DNA from: Bufo bufo
Taxonomy: Eukaryota; Chordata; Amphibia; Anura; Bufonidae
Assembly: GCF_905171765.1 (NCBI RefSeq)
Contig: NC_053390.1
Span: 585,740,471-585,804,470, forward strand
DNA: 64,000 bases
Direction of reading: 5' to 3'
Shown: in pieces, positions 32,512 through 43,009 of the stretch
Numbering within the stretch: the first letter of the stretch is position 1
Layout of the letters: every line of letters starts with the position of its first letter
Translations under genes and position numbers: made by a program
Notes under the pieces: generated by a model
Database searches by the model: none
Told to the model about the DNA's origin: nothing
What the model saw: only the letters and a program-made list of their open reading frames with translations

Positions 32512-34024
32512 AGGGGTTGTGCCCATTTGGGGTGAGAAAGGAGTGGAGTTTGGCAGACCTGTGAAGGGAAGCATACTTACCTACTTCCTAACGCTGCCTC
32601 CCTGGTCTCTGTTGCTCAGCTGCACTCCCTGGATGTAAACTTCTGGTTTGACGCTGCTGCAGCCGATCGCGGCTGCAGCGGTGACCTGCTCCCCTTTCCT
32701 CACATAACCAATTGTCATGATGCAAGGCGAGCAGGTCACCACTGTGGCTAGCGATTGGCTGCAGTGGTGTCAAAATGGAAGTTTACACAGGGATCTCAAG
32801 TCTCCCGGACGTTCAGGGAGTCTCCCGCTATTAGATAGCGGCTCCCTGACACCCGCATGTGAAACAATATGGAAAGGTTCACTGATAGCAGAGCAGAGAG
32901 ATAAGAGAAGTGACAGGACAGAGTTTAGATTACAGGTTGAATTAACCCTTTCGGGTAAAATTGACTTCTCAAGGAGATATATATGTTAAAGGCATCCCTT
33001 CTTCTGTCTCATTCAGTAGCTATATAACTATTGAGAGAGATGTATTTTTTTTAAATACATTACACATTTAACCCTCCATTTTAATTATATTATTTACCCC
33101 AGTGTTAAATTCACATCCCCTGGATGCTTGTTTTTTTCCTACAGTGGGGTAGATAATTACACACAAGGTTTTAAAGAATAAACTTCCTGACTCAGACCAA
33201 TCGAAGCTTCCGTCATCAGCGCATGCGCATTGCGCAACCTTAGCTTCGGTTCACTTGCTTCTTGTCAGCTCAGCGAATGAACCGATTCATGTGAAAGATC
33301 CGAACTTCCCATCTCTAGTTTACTCGCAGTAAACCTTTCCGGCAACCTGTAGCAGTGTCCCCTTCTTGGCGCGTGCGCACAGTGCAAGAGGAAGCCGATG
33401 CCAGCAGTCCGCAACGGCGCATCAGGCTGAGCCTGTGCGCACGCGCGGGATCTCAAAGCTGGAGGAGGGGAAGGGAGAGGCGGCGCTGGGCACGAACGAC
33501 GATGCGTGCGGCCGGGCACCATGCATCCACAGACCTCCCCTGCTTGGGCACCTTAATTCAGTGATTGACAGGTTAGTAAAGCCTGTTTTTCCGCAGAATA
33601 AAGCCACAAATAGCTTTTATAAGGCCACCTTAGAAATCAGAATGCTACCCTGGACATGAGCATATGTTTAGCTCACAGGGCTTATAGGTGGTGACAGAAC
33701 CCGTTTAATCATATACATAAATAGGATAATTTGGGGCAGGGGAATGAGCCCAGTCCTCCACACCATAGAGCAAAGTGTGCAGATACTGCATATGTTTGGA
33801 AAATGTAATAAAAAGTTTGTGAAAGAAAAAAAAAGAGAAGTGCACCTCCCTGAAATGAGAAGTGCACCTCCCTGAAATGAGTTTTTGCAGGTTGGGATGT
33901 CTGGTTTACACCTAGGGACCCCGGCCAGAGAGCTCAGAAGCTGGGAGACAGCACCAGGAATCAGATAAGTATGCTTCCCTTCACAGGTCTGCTCAGGAGG
34001 GAACCCCCCCCCTCCCAAACCCCT
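32512..34024. mobile_element. TTAA composite MITE, copy 2
   Basis: TTAA flanks lie at 32508-32511 and 34025-34028. The interior 32785-33900 is nearly collinear with 10610-11600, with an extra block at about 33165-33250 (GCATGCGCATTGCGCAACC). Both contain TTAACCCTTT(A/C)GGGT and a CpG-rich region with GGCGCGTGCGCACAGTGCAA. Confidence 0.75.
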
Positions 34025-34317
34025 TTAAGCTGGTCATGTACATTAGATCTTTGTCGCGTTTAGCTGACATCTAATGTCTATGAGGCCTTCTGACTCTCTC
34101 CCAGTGGCTTTCTCCCTCCCGACATTCGATTTCAATACATACTTAAAAGGGTTTTCCAGGATTTTACTACTGATGACCTATGCTCGGAACAGCTCATCAG
34201 TATCTGATCGGTGGGGGTCCGACACCTGGGACCCCACCGATCAGCTGTTTTGAGAAGACAGAGGCTCTTCTGTGAGCACCGCTGCCTTCTCCTTGCTCGC
34301 CAAGCACAGCGCCGTAT

Positions 34318-36705
34318 CAGGGCTCCAGACAAAAAAAAATATCAAGGAGCCATTGGCTCCTAAGCTGAAAAATTTAGTCGCCAAATTAAAATTTTTAGTC
34401 GCCAAATTTAAAATACATATAATTACGGTATAATAATAAAAAAATAAAAATAAAGAACAGGTCTTACCTAGGGTTGTCACGATAGCAAAATTGTGACTCG
34501 ATTTTGATACCATAAAAAAGTATTGCGATACTAGATACCACGTTAAAAAAATAAAAACACCAAAAAAGCTGCGTGCATTCCAGATTTTATGGAACGTCTG
34601 GACCATAATAGAACAGTCCTCACCTAATTTTTGTCGGGACAAGGTGGCAAAAAAAATGGCAAATTGCAAGTTGTTTTTTTTTCCCTGTTACGGCGTTCAC
34701 CGCATAAGAGATGTTTTTAAATATTTTAATAGTTCGCACTTTTTTCGGGCCTGGTGATATGTAATTTTTTTTGTATTGTTTATATATTTTATATGTAAAA
34801 TTGGGCAAGGAGGTGATTTAAACTTAATATTTTGGTGTTTGTTTTTTTTCTTTTCATTTAATAACTATTTCCCTCCTTAGGGGCTAGAACCTGGCATCTT
34901 TCATCCCTTGTCTTATTCATTCTAATAGAGCTCTATCAGGGTGAATAGGACTTCACACTGTCCCTGCAGCTCTGTGCATAGTACACACGGCACAGTAGGG
35001 GCCATCCCTTGCGGCTCTTCAGCGTACGGGGCCCCAGTGAACACTGAACAGACATGTCCACTCTGGGGTTCACCTGAACCCCTACTTCTTTGGTGTAAGA
35101 GCAGCTCAGTCAGCCCCAACTCCGGCCCCAGCTGGCTGAGCAAGGCCTACAGCTGAGCCCACCGGTAGTTATCCAGGCAGTCAAAGGGAAGGGCAGACTT
35201 CATGGGCCCTGGGGCCCCTTTGTAGGGAGGCTTCCAGTAGGGCCCCTTAGGTTGGTAGTAGGGGGGCTGTAGCTGGTAAGTGGGCCCATAGTTTGGGAAG
35301 GGTGGATAGGGAGGGTGCATGATCAGAGTCCTGCAAGGAGTAGGTGGGCTGCGCGGCTGCCCCTTATATCAGCCTGTTATACCAGGCTCGTTACTTTAAC
35401 GACCGGCAGCCCTGCGGCCTTAACACCTTCACTGCCAGCCACACTTGAGCAACCCCAGCGTAGTGGCATCTCCGCATCGTAGGCTGTACAAATGGCGGAG
35501 TGCTCCCTCTTACCGCCGCATGTGCGCCAACCGATGGAACAGGTCACAATCGCACTTATCGGGCTCACACCAGAAAAGCACCCCCCCACACTTCAGCAGC
35601 CATTAGCAAGTGGCGAGGTGACTATAAGTCATCTCGCCACTTGCTAATGGTAAGTATGTAAAGGGTTAATAGGAGCCCCGCGCTGGTTAAGACACTAAAT
35701 AGCCAGTGAACCATATATCTCTCAATAGTCCGTGCTTAGTAGGAGGGGAGGTTATCTCCTCCTACTAAGCACGGACTATTGAAAGAGATATATGGTTCAC
35801 TGGCTTTTGAGGCTGGGTTCAGACCTGAGCGTATTCGATATGCACTTTTTTCAGGCGTTTGTATCGGGCGTTTGTATCGGGCATTTTTAATGGGTGGAAA
35901 CAAGCAAACGCCCATTTAGGCGCGTTCCCGCTGAAGTCTATGGGCGGGAACGCGTGACAATACGCCCCAAAGAAGCTCCTGTACTTCTTGAGGCGTAGGG
36001 CGTTTTACAGCGCGTTCGTACGCACTGTAAAACGCTCAGGTGAGAAACATGCCCATAGGGAAACATTGGTTTTTGCCTGTTGAGCGTTTTACAGCGCGTA
36101 GGAACGCGCTGTAAAACCCTCAGGTGTGAACCTAGCCTTAGTGTCTTGACCAGCGCGGGGCTCCTATTAACCCTTTTCTTCCCTTATTTAGATAATTTTT
36201 GTGAGCCCAGGCAGGGAGCTCACACGGAGCACCAGCAGCGGCCCCCTGAGTATTATCAGGGTCGTAAAGACATAATAAGTAGCCTTTAGCAGCGGCAGCG
36301 CAGGGGTGACTGTGACTGTTTGTGGAATGTTAAGTAAGCGCTGAAAAACTTCTCAAGCTAACCTGGTCTATGGAGCGGTCGGCATGGAGCGGCTCCCCGT
36401 TTTCATGACTGAAGAGCAAGCTGCTACTGTGTTCAGCGCGGGAGAATGGGGGTGTGAGAGGAGCAGCCAATGGCAGGGCAGCCCAGGGATACTATGACCA
36501 ATCAGCAGCCTCCTCACTAATAACAGAGCTCTGTACTGTATGTTATTGGATTGCTGTCTACCTGCTGTATGAAATCCCATTCTTCTTAAAGCGGCAGAGC
36601 AGCGGAGGGTCTAGGCGCAAATGGCGACAAGACTACAAAGTCTTGTCGCCATTTTGCAATTCTAGGTCGCGTTTGCGATCATTTTGGTCGCCATCTGGAG
36701 CCCTG
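34318..36705. mobile_element. hAT-like element, 2.4 kb, 5-bp duplication
   Basis: Ends CAGGGCTCCAGAC and TCTGGAGCCCTG, with GGCGACCA-type subterminal repeats (TTAGTCGCCAAATT left, TTTTGGTCGCCA right). It is flanked by CGTAT at 34313-34317 and 36706-36710. The 5-bp rather than 8-bp duplication fits the hAT5-like group if the alignment is right. It holds no transposase, and its interior has several nested palindromes. Confidence 0.75.
35667..36172. repeat. Palindrome interrupted by a MITE
   Basis: The arms GTTAATAGGAGCCCCGCGCTGG ... share matching inverse sequence ending at 36172. The innermost hairpin is CAATAGTCCGTGCTTAGTAG / its complement at 35726-35783. The right arm is broken by a PIF-like MITE at about 35814-36137 (GGCTGGGTTCAGACCTGAGC ... 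GGTGTGAACCTAGCC), which has TGA/TTA flanks. Confidence 0.7.
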
Positions 36706-36891
36706 CGTATATTGTATAGCGACTGTGCTTGGTATCGCAGCTCAGCCTCATTCACTTGCTCCATTCACATGCTCCTAGGCCACGTGACCGATGATTGTGT
36801 CATCAGTCGGCCTAAGAAAAGCAGAGAGAAGGTGTCGGACCCCCACGATCAGATACTGATGACCTGGGGTGCACATGCACTTGTAATTTAA

Positions 36892-37178
36892 AGGGTTTGT
36901 CCTGGTTCAGAGCTGAACCCGGACATACCCACATTTTCACCCAGGCAGCCCCCCTAATATGAACATCGGAGCATTATAGCTCCAATGCTCTCCTTTGCCC
37001 TGCGTTGAATCATGGCACTAATAAAAACATAAACCAAAAAGCCCTTGATCTGCACAATACAGCGCAAGGGAAAGCATCGGAGCATCAAATTCTCCATTGC
37101 TCATATTGGGGGGGGGGGGGGCTGCCTGGGTGAAAATGTGGGTATGTCCGGGTTCAGCTCTGAACCTGGACAACCCCT
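36892..37178. mobile_element. TTAA-flanked palindromic MITE (287 bp)
   Basis: Near-perfect hairpin with TTAA at 36888-36891 and 37179-37182. The ends are AGGGTTTGTCCTGGTTCAG and the complement. Matched arms carry CATACCCACATTTTCACCCA on the left and its inverse on the right. A G-run at about 37110-37121 marks the right arm. Confidence 0.9.
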
Positions 37179-37183
37179 TTAAA

Positions 37184-38580
37184 CCACGGCCAGTAGAGGA
37201 ACAACCCAGCAATTAGCGGTAACCCACATGCAGTCGCCCGGCCGCACTGTATACGTGCACCCTTTGTATAGCACATGCAGTTTACTCAGATGTGTTGCTC
37301 CTTCTGCCTTGAGGAGAAATATCAAGTGACTTATCATAGGGGCTCAGCTGGGCCATTCTTTCTGCTCACTAAGAAATGCTCACAAGGGTCTGTCAGAATC
37401 CTTAAACCTGACTTGTCGTCCAGGAAGAATGGCCCGTTTTGCTCAAGAAACAGTCAAAAAGTAGGCTCCCAAGTAGCTGCTTGTTCATGTGGCCAGAAAA
37501 CAAGTTCTGATGCCTCCATCAATGATGAAGAAATGGATGCCAGTCTTGAATATACAGAGTCGTCTGAGAAAAGTGAACTAGTCGTTTTTTCTTATTTATG
37601 AGATTTTGTACAGGCATTTTTACTGGCATTACTTGCCCTAGAAGAGAAGCCTATGGAAATAAAATGTCATACCTAGAACATCCTGTGTTCAGATAAAAAA
37701 TAAAATAAAAGTCAACTAAACTGAAAATAAAAAAAAGCCAAATAAGACAAAAGTGTGTTGCAGATTTTGACAGTGTACAGTGTACGCTTAAGATGAGCAG
37801 GCTAAAGATGTGCCAAATGTATCATAGTATCTCATGCTGAATGATACATTTGGTTCATGGCTAGACGCTTTAGTCTAACTTTAGCACCCACTGGTTGGCC
37901 AGTTGGGCCATGCCTAATGGCAAGCAAGGTGCAGCGGATTTTTACCAAAACGAGATTGTACGGTAAGATCTAGGCACAAGCGGGAGGAGAAGCTACAATT
38001 GAGAGCAAGGAGAGAGACCGAACGATCACAGATCTCCCTTGGATGGGGTATGGGAACTTTTCTTCATGTTATCACCCTCTTCCTTTACCAGTCAGCAATA
38101 TGTCTGCTCTCTGATTGTCACATATCAGTAGGGGGTCTTTATTTCCCAGCAGCTCCATATGTAATCATCCCCTGCACCTAATCTTCTCACCTCCGTGGCT
38201 TGGATATTTACACTCAAATGGATTTCCGAGATTTTTGACCATATATGCAAGTAGACATAGGCAGGAGTGACATGTATGAACTCTTATATTTTACTGGAGT
38301 TGTGTCTTAGGCTCTGCTTGGGTCAGACCTCTAGCCGCAAACAGACACTATTGTGCGAATTAATGTGAACACGACCAAATAATGAGTGTTTTGGATATAT
38401 GGCAACACTGTTATGTCTATTCTGTTTTGATGGTAAATCATTTAACCTTATGATCACCATTACTTACCACCAAAAACACGTACAATTAATAATCATTTTT
38501 AGGTAATGTTTGAGCGTTTTTGATATTTTGCAATAATATTCCATAATTTCTAATTGGGGTGAAAATCCATGACTCTACAG
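37184..38580. other. Mostly unique intronic sequence with one unassigned reading frame
   Basis: No terminal repeats are seen. A plus-strand frame of 108 codons (37275-37601) has a cysteine-containing N-terminal half and an acidic, serine-rich C-terminal half (SINDEEMDASLEYTESSEKS). I do not recognise it. It has no splice-site support, but its composition looks more protein-like than its neighbours. The last 200 bases merge into an old Tc1 relic. Confidence 0.35.
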
Positions 38581-38778
38581 TACGCAGAAGACTCTTGGAA
38601 GGTGGTAGAAAAGCAGTGAGGCCACAGAAAAACAACTCTTGACTGCCCCTATGATGAAAAAGTGACTGAATTAGGCCAAAAAATATGCCAATTGGACCAA
38701 AAATGACTGGAGGAAGGTGCTGTTCTCGGATGAGACACACTTTATAGTGCAGGGCCAGCGATCAAAATTTGTTCGTAA

Positions 38779-39708
38779 GGGCTCATGCACACGACCGTTG
38801 TTTTGCAGTCCGTTTTTCACTGATCCGTTGTTCCGTATCTGAGGTTTTTTTTTCTCTGATTTAAGGCTACTTTCACTTTGGTTTCCGTTTGTGAGATCCG
38901 TTCAGGGATGTCGCCAGCGGTCCAAAACGGATCAGTTTAGCCCCAATGCATTCTGAATGTAAAAGGATCCGCTCAGAATGCATCAGTTTGCCTCGGTTCC
39001 GCCTCCAATTCCGCTTTGGAGACGGACACCAAAACTCTGCTTGCAGCGTTTTAGTGTCCGTCTGACGAAACTGAGCCAAACGGATCCGTCCTGGCACACA
39101 ATGTAAGTCAATGGGGACGGATCTGTTTTCTCTGACACAATATGGCACAATAGAAAACGGATCCGTCCTCCATTGACTTTCAATGGTGTTCCAGACGGAT
39201 CCGTTTTGGCTATGTTAAAGATAATACAAACGGATCAATTCTGAAGGGATGCAGACGGTTGTATTATCTGAACGGATCCGCACCAAACGCGAGTGTGAAA
39301 GTAGCCTAAGTCCTCTTCCGTTCCATATTTGATCAGTTTTTTGTGGATCGTATACAGAAACAGTAACTTATTAATCACCAAACACATGAGCAATATAGGG
39401 TGGGCATAGCATTTCTACAGTATGGATCCTCAAAATACGGATGAAATATGGATGACATACGCATGTATTCCGTGTGCGTTTTTTTTGCGGACCCATTGAC
39501 TTGAATGGGGCCTCGAACCCTGATTTGCAGACAATAATAGGACATGAACTACTTTTTTGCGCAACGGCCATGCAGATAAACGGAAACGGAATGCACACGG
39601 AGTAACTTCTGTATTTTCTACAGCCCCATTGAAGTGAGTGGTTCCACATACGGTCCGCAAAAAAACGGAACAGAAGCGGAAAGAAAATACGTTTGTGTGC
39701 ATGAGCCC
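38779..39708. mobile_element. PIF/Harbinger-like MITE inside the Tc1 relic
   Basis: Ends GGGCTCATGCACACGACCG and TGTGCATGAGCCC, with TAA at 38776-38778 and 39709-39711. It is the same family as 23178-23692. It is itself interrupted by another MITE at 38865-39306. Confidence 0.9.
38865..39306. mobile_element. PIF/Harbinger-like MITE, innermost of three layers
   Basis: Ends GGCTACTTTCACTTTGG and GAGTGTGAAAGTAGCC, with TAA at 38862-38864 and 39307-39309. The interrupted host sequence GATT-TAA-GTCCTCTTCCG is intact in the paralogous MITE at 23178-23692, an exact empty site. Confidence 0.93.
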
Positions 39709-39977
39709 TAAGAGAGTGGATAAAAATCTTACTGCAGCCCATATCGTTCATTCTGTCAGACATCCAGTTGTGAAGATGTTCTGTTTTTCGTACTCGGACC
39801 TGGCAAACGTATTCAAGTAGAAGGAATGATGAATAGTGTTTTCAGTGTGCATCATATGTGCGTACGGTATGGTTTATTTTTTTAAATTGAGGTTCTGTTT
39901 GTTTTTCAAAAATGTAAAATTGTTCTAAAATTGTCCTGGCAGAGAACTGGTTAAAGGGGTTCTCCTAGATTTTGATA

Positions 39978-40500
39978 CTGATGAGCGAAGTGGAATTCAA
40001 TTAGAATTTCAGGATAAATTTGGTTCGCCGCGAAGCGAATTTCCTTGTGTTTCATGGTGGCGAATCGATTTAATATGAAATAGTGTAAAAAAACAAAAAT
40101 CATACTTCCATTCGCTGGCCGCCACCATCTTGATTGAAGATCTCGGCCAAAATCCTGTACGTGGTGACGACGTAATTTAGGGGCACGCGAGATTTCGCAC
40201 CAGATCTTCAAGCAAGATGGCAGCATCCGGCCTGTCGCAAGCAAATGGAGGCGGTAAGACTAAGTATGATTTAAATATTTTTCTTTCTGTAAATTTTACA
40301 CTATTTTTACTTTCAGATGCCGCGATCATGTATGAACGCGGCATCTGAGGGGTACAATGATGGGGAGCAGTGCTATCACAGCTCCCTGTCATTGCACCCG
40401 CTACTTACAAAAAATTGCGCTTTGTAATTCGTCCCGAAGCTAATTTTTTTGTAAGATTCAGCGAAGCAGCCAAATTGAATTTTCCAAAACTTCGTTGATC
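39978..40500. mobile_element. hAT-type MITE
   Basis: It begins TGATGAGCGAAGTGGAATTC and ends GAAGTTTTG-type inverse (AACTTCGTTGATCTCTAC). Inner arms are GGCGAAT/ATTCGC rich, and GAAGATCTCGGC pairs with GCACCAGATCTTC. It follows a short TTAA-MITE stub at 39953-39977. The duplication was not resolved. Confidence 0.5.
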
Positions 40501-40646
40501 TCTACAAAATGCGTAATGCGCATTGGCGGTATCTGTGTTTTGCGGATCCACAATTTGCAGACTGCACAAACGGCTACGGCCATGTGCGTGAGTCCTAAGG
40601 TGCTTTTCGCACACAGGGTTTACCTTTTTTTTACAACGTTATTTAA

Positions 40647-41507
40647 AGGGGTTTTCTGAGATTTTGATCCTCTGGATAGGTCATCAGTATCTGATCAGTG
40701 TTTGAGAAGGCACCGGTGCTCCTGTAATCGCCGCAGCCTTCTCGCAGCTTACCAAGCACAGCGCCGTACATTGTATAGTGGCTGTGCTTGGTATCACGCT
40801 CAATCCCACATTGAAGTGAATGGGGTTAAGGCTACATTCACACGTCAGTATTTTTCTATATCCCGATTTTTGGTCTGTTTTTTGCGGATCCGTTGTTCCT
40901 GAAAATGTTTACATATGTCATCCGTTTTTTGCGGTTCCGCAAAAAACGGAAACATGTATAAATTTCAATAAGCAAATAAAGTTGTTTGGATTTCTTTGAA
41001 AAAAAATTCGAAAAAAAAAGTGAATAAAAGTTTATAAAATAAAAATTTAATTTCCAGGAACGGAATCCGCATAAAAGGATGACATACGTAATGACATACG
41101 AATGTCCTCCGTTTTTTGTGGATCCATTGACTTTATATTATATCAGGATTTGATCTTTGGGGAAAACAATAGGACAAGTTTTATATTTTTTCGGACATGC
41201 GGAACGGAACAACGGAAACGGACAGCACACATTGTGCTGTCCGATTTTTTCCAGGACCCATTGAAAATGAATGGGTACAGAACTGGTCCAGATCTGTTCC
41301 GCATAAAACGGAACAGATCAGGAAAGAAAAAACGGACGTGTGAATGGACCCTAAGTGTGATACCAATCACAGCCACTATACAATGTACGGCGCTGTGCTT
41401 GGTAAGCTGCGAGAAGGCTGCGGCGATTACAGGAACACCGGTGCCTTCTCAAACACTGATAAGATACTGATGACCTATCCAGAGGATCAAAATCTCAGAA
41501 AACCCCT
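40647..41507. mobile_element. TTAA-flanked MITE inserted at the palindrome centre
   Basis: Ends AGGGGTTTTCTGAGATTTTG and its complement, with TTAA at 40643-40646 and 41508-41511. Arms match over about 170 bp each (GCCTTCTCGCAGCTTACCAA and inverse). It is interrupted at its own centre by the element at 40830-41351. Confidence 0.9.
40830..41351. mobile_element. PIF/Harbinger-like MITE, innermost shell
   Basis: Left end GGCTACATTCACACGTCAG and right end GGACGTGTGAATGGACCC, with TAA at 40827-40829 and 41352-41354. The two ends belong to slightly different families (GGCTACATTC versus GGGTCCATTC), so it could be a hybrid. Confidence 0.83.
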
Positions 41508-41562
41508 TTAAATAACTCTGTAAAAAAAAGGTAAACCCTGTGTGCGAAAAGCACCTTAGGAC

Positions 41563-41815
41563 TCACGCACATGGCCGTAGCCGTTTGTGCAGTCTGCAAA
41601 TTGTGGATCCTCAAAACACAGATACCGCCAATGCGCATTACGCATTTTGTGGAATGGAACGTCCTGCCCTCTATAGAACAGGTTTTTTCGCAGGGAGGAA
41701 CATGGACAGCATGGTGTGCTGTCTGCATATTTTGCGGCCCCATCGAAGTGAATTGGTCTGCATCCGATCCACAAAAAATGCAGATCGGATGCGGACAAAA
41801 GACACAGAGCCCTAA
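41563..41815. repeat. PIF-like MITE overlapping the right palindrome arm
   Basis: It starts GGACTCACGCACATGGCCG after TTA (41560-41562) and ends CACAGAGCCC before TAA. Its first 90 bp form the outer right arm of the coaxial palindrome. The left arm is a truncated inverse copy. Confidence 0.5.
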
Positions 41816-41905
41816 AAGGAATTTTCAGGAGTTCAAAAATGTTCCCTTTTTGTAGGGGTTGAGCCTAACATGTATGCTTCCTGTATTCTATGCAGATGGC
41901 ACTCT

Positions 41906-41936
<31 letters not shown>

Positions 41937-42985
41937 CACTCACCTAAAGAATTATTAGGAACACCTGTTCTATTTCTCATTAATGCAATTATCTACTCAA
42001 CCAATCACATGGCAGTTGCTTCAATGCATTTAGGGGTGTGGTCCTGGTCAAGACAATCTCCTGAACTCCAAACTGAATGTCAGAATGGGAAAGAAAGGTG
42101 ATTTAAGCAATTTTGAGCGTGGCATGGTTGTTGGTGCCAGACGGGCTGGTTTGAGTATTTCACAATCTGCTCAGTTACTGGGATTTTCACACACAACCAT
42201 TTCTAGGGTTTACAAAGAATGGTGTGAAAAGGTAAAAACATCCAGTATACGGCAGTCCTGTGGGCAAAAATGCCTTGTGGATGCTAGAGGTCAGAGGAGA
42301 ATGGGCCGACTGATTCAAGCTGATAGAAGAGCAACGTTGACTGAAATAACCACTCGTTACAACCGAGGTATGCAGCAAAGCATTTGTGAAGCCACAACAC
42401 GCACAACCTTGAGGCGGATGGACTACAACAGCAGAAGACCCCACCGGGTACCACTCATCTCCACTACAAATAGGAAAAAGAGGCTACAATTTGCACAAGC
42501 TCAGCAAAATTGGACTGTTGAAGACTGGAAAAATGTTGCCTGGTCTGATGAGTCTCGATTTCTGTTGAGACATTCAAATGGTAGAGTCTGAATTTGGCGT
42601 AAACAGAATGAGAACATGTATCCATCCTCTGATGGCTACTTCCAGCAGGATAATGCACCATGTCACAAAGCTCAAATCATTTCAAATTGGTTTCTTGAAC
42701 ATGACAATGAGTTCACTGTACTAAAATGGCCCCCACAGTTACCAGAACTCAACCCAATAGAGCATCTTTGGGCTGTGGTGGAACGGGAGCTTCTTGCCCT
42801 GGATGTGCATCCCTCAAATCTCCATCAACTGCAAGATGCTATCCTATCAATATGGGCAACATTTCTAAAGAATGCTATCAGCACCTTGTTGAATCAATGC
42901 CACGTAGAATTAAGGCAGTTCTGAAGGCAAAAGGGGGTCCAACACCGTATTAGTATGGTGTTCCTAATAATTCTTTAGGTGAGTG
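41937..42985 (+). mobile_element. Tc1/mariner element, 1049 bp, 29-bp terminal repeats
   Basis: The perfect 29-bp terminal inverted repeats start CACTCACCTAAAGAATTATT, and the element is flanked by TA inside (TA)n tracts (41911-41936 and 42986-43003). The TA tract is probably the target and its duplication. Exact terminal repeats suggest relatively recent activity, but the internal transposase is deleted and frameshifted. Confidence 0.95.
42085..42956 (+). pseudogene. Tc1 transposase, internally deleted and frameshifted
   Basis: The ATG at 42085 opens a 168-codon frame with the N-terminal helix-turn-helix (SISQSAQLLGFSHTTISRVY), the bipartite DNA-binding region and the first catalytic Asp (AWSDESRF, D155). 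A TGA follows HSNGRV. Beyond it the frame gives YPSSDGYFQQDNAPCHKAQ with the second Asp, and LPELNPIEHLW with the Glu. 36 residues separate the second Asp and the Glu, more than the usual 34, which fits the DD36E (Incomer-type) group known in fish and amphibians. About 55-60 codons between the first and second Asp are missing compared with relatives. A +1-type shift near 42855 moves the C-terminus (ISKECYQHLVESMPRR) to another frame. It is not functional. Confidence 0.93.
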
Positions 42986-43009
42986 TATATATATATATAT
43001 ATAGTGTAT

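Larger units (their letters stand above)
34147..36880. repeat. TTAA-type MITE split by a hAT element
   Basis: The left part 34147-34317 starts after TTAA with AAGGGTTTTCCAGG and holds ATCGGTGGGGGTCCGACACC. The right part 36711-36870 returns with ATAGCGACTGTGCTTGGTAT and GGTGTCGGACCCCCACGATC. The right terminus is lost. The two parts rejoin cleanly when the hAT is removed. Confidence 0.7.
38585..39850 (+). pseudogene. Tc1/mariner transposase relic, split by nested MITEs
   Basis: Before the insertion the plus strand encodes, with stops, RRLLEGGRKAVRPQK and then KYANWTKNDWRKVLFSDETHF, the segment around the first catalytic Asp of Tc1 transposases (SDETHF). The frame continues to SKFVR at 38775 and resumes at 39710 as KRVDKNLTAAHIVHSVRHPV, with later FCFSYSDLANVFK. 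Removing 38779-39708 and one TAA joins the two parts in frame. In-frame stops upstream show it is dead. The second catalytic Asp and the Glu region were not found, and neither were the ends. Confidence 0.85.
40507..41653. repeat. 1.15-kb palindrome with three coaxial shells
   Basis: The outer arms 40507-40642 and 41512-41653 are near-perfect inverses: AATGCGTAATGCGCATTGGC, GGCTACGGCCATGTGCGTGA and GTGCTTTTCGCACACAGGGT all reappear in reverse complement. Removing the inner TTAA element leaves GTTATTTAAATAAC, a perfect palindrome, at the axis. Midpoints are about 41080 (outer), 41077 (TTAA shell) and 41090 (innermost MITE). Confidence 0.88.
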
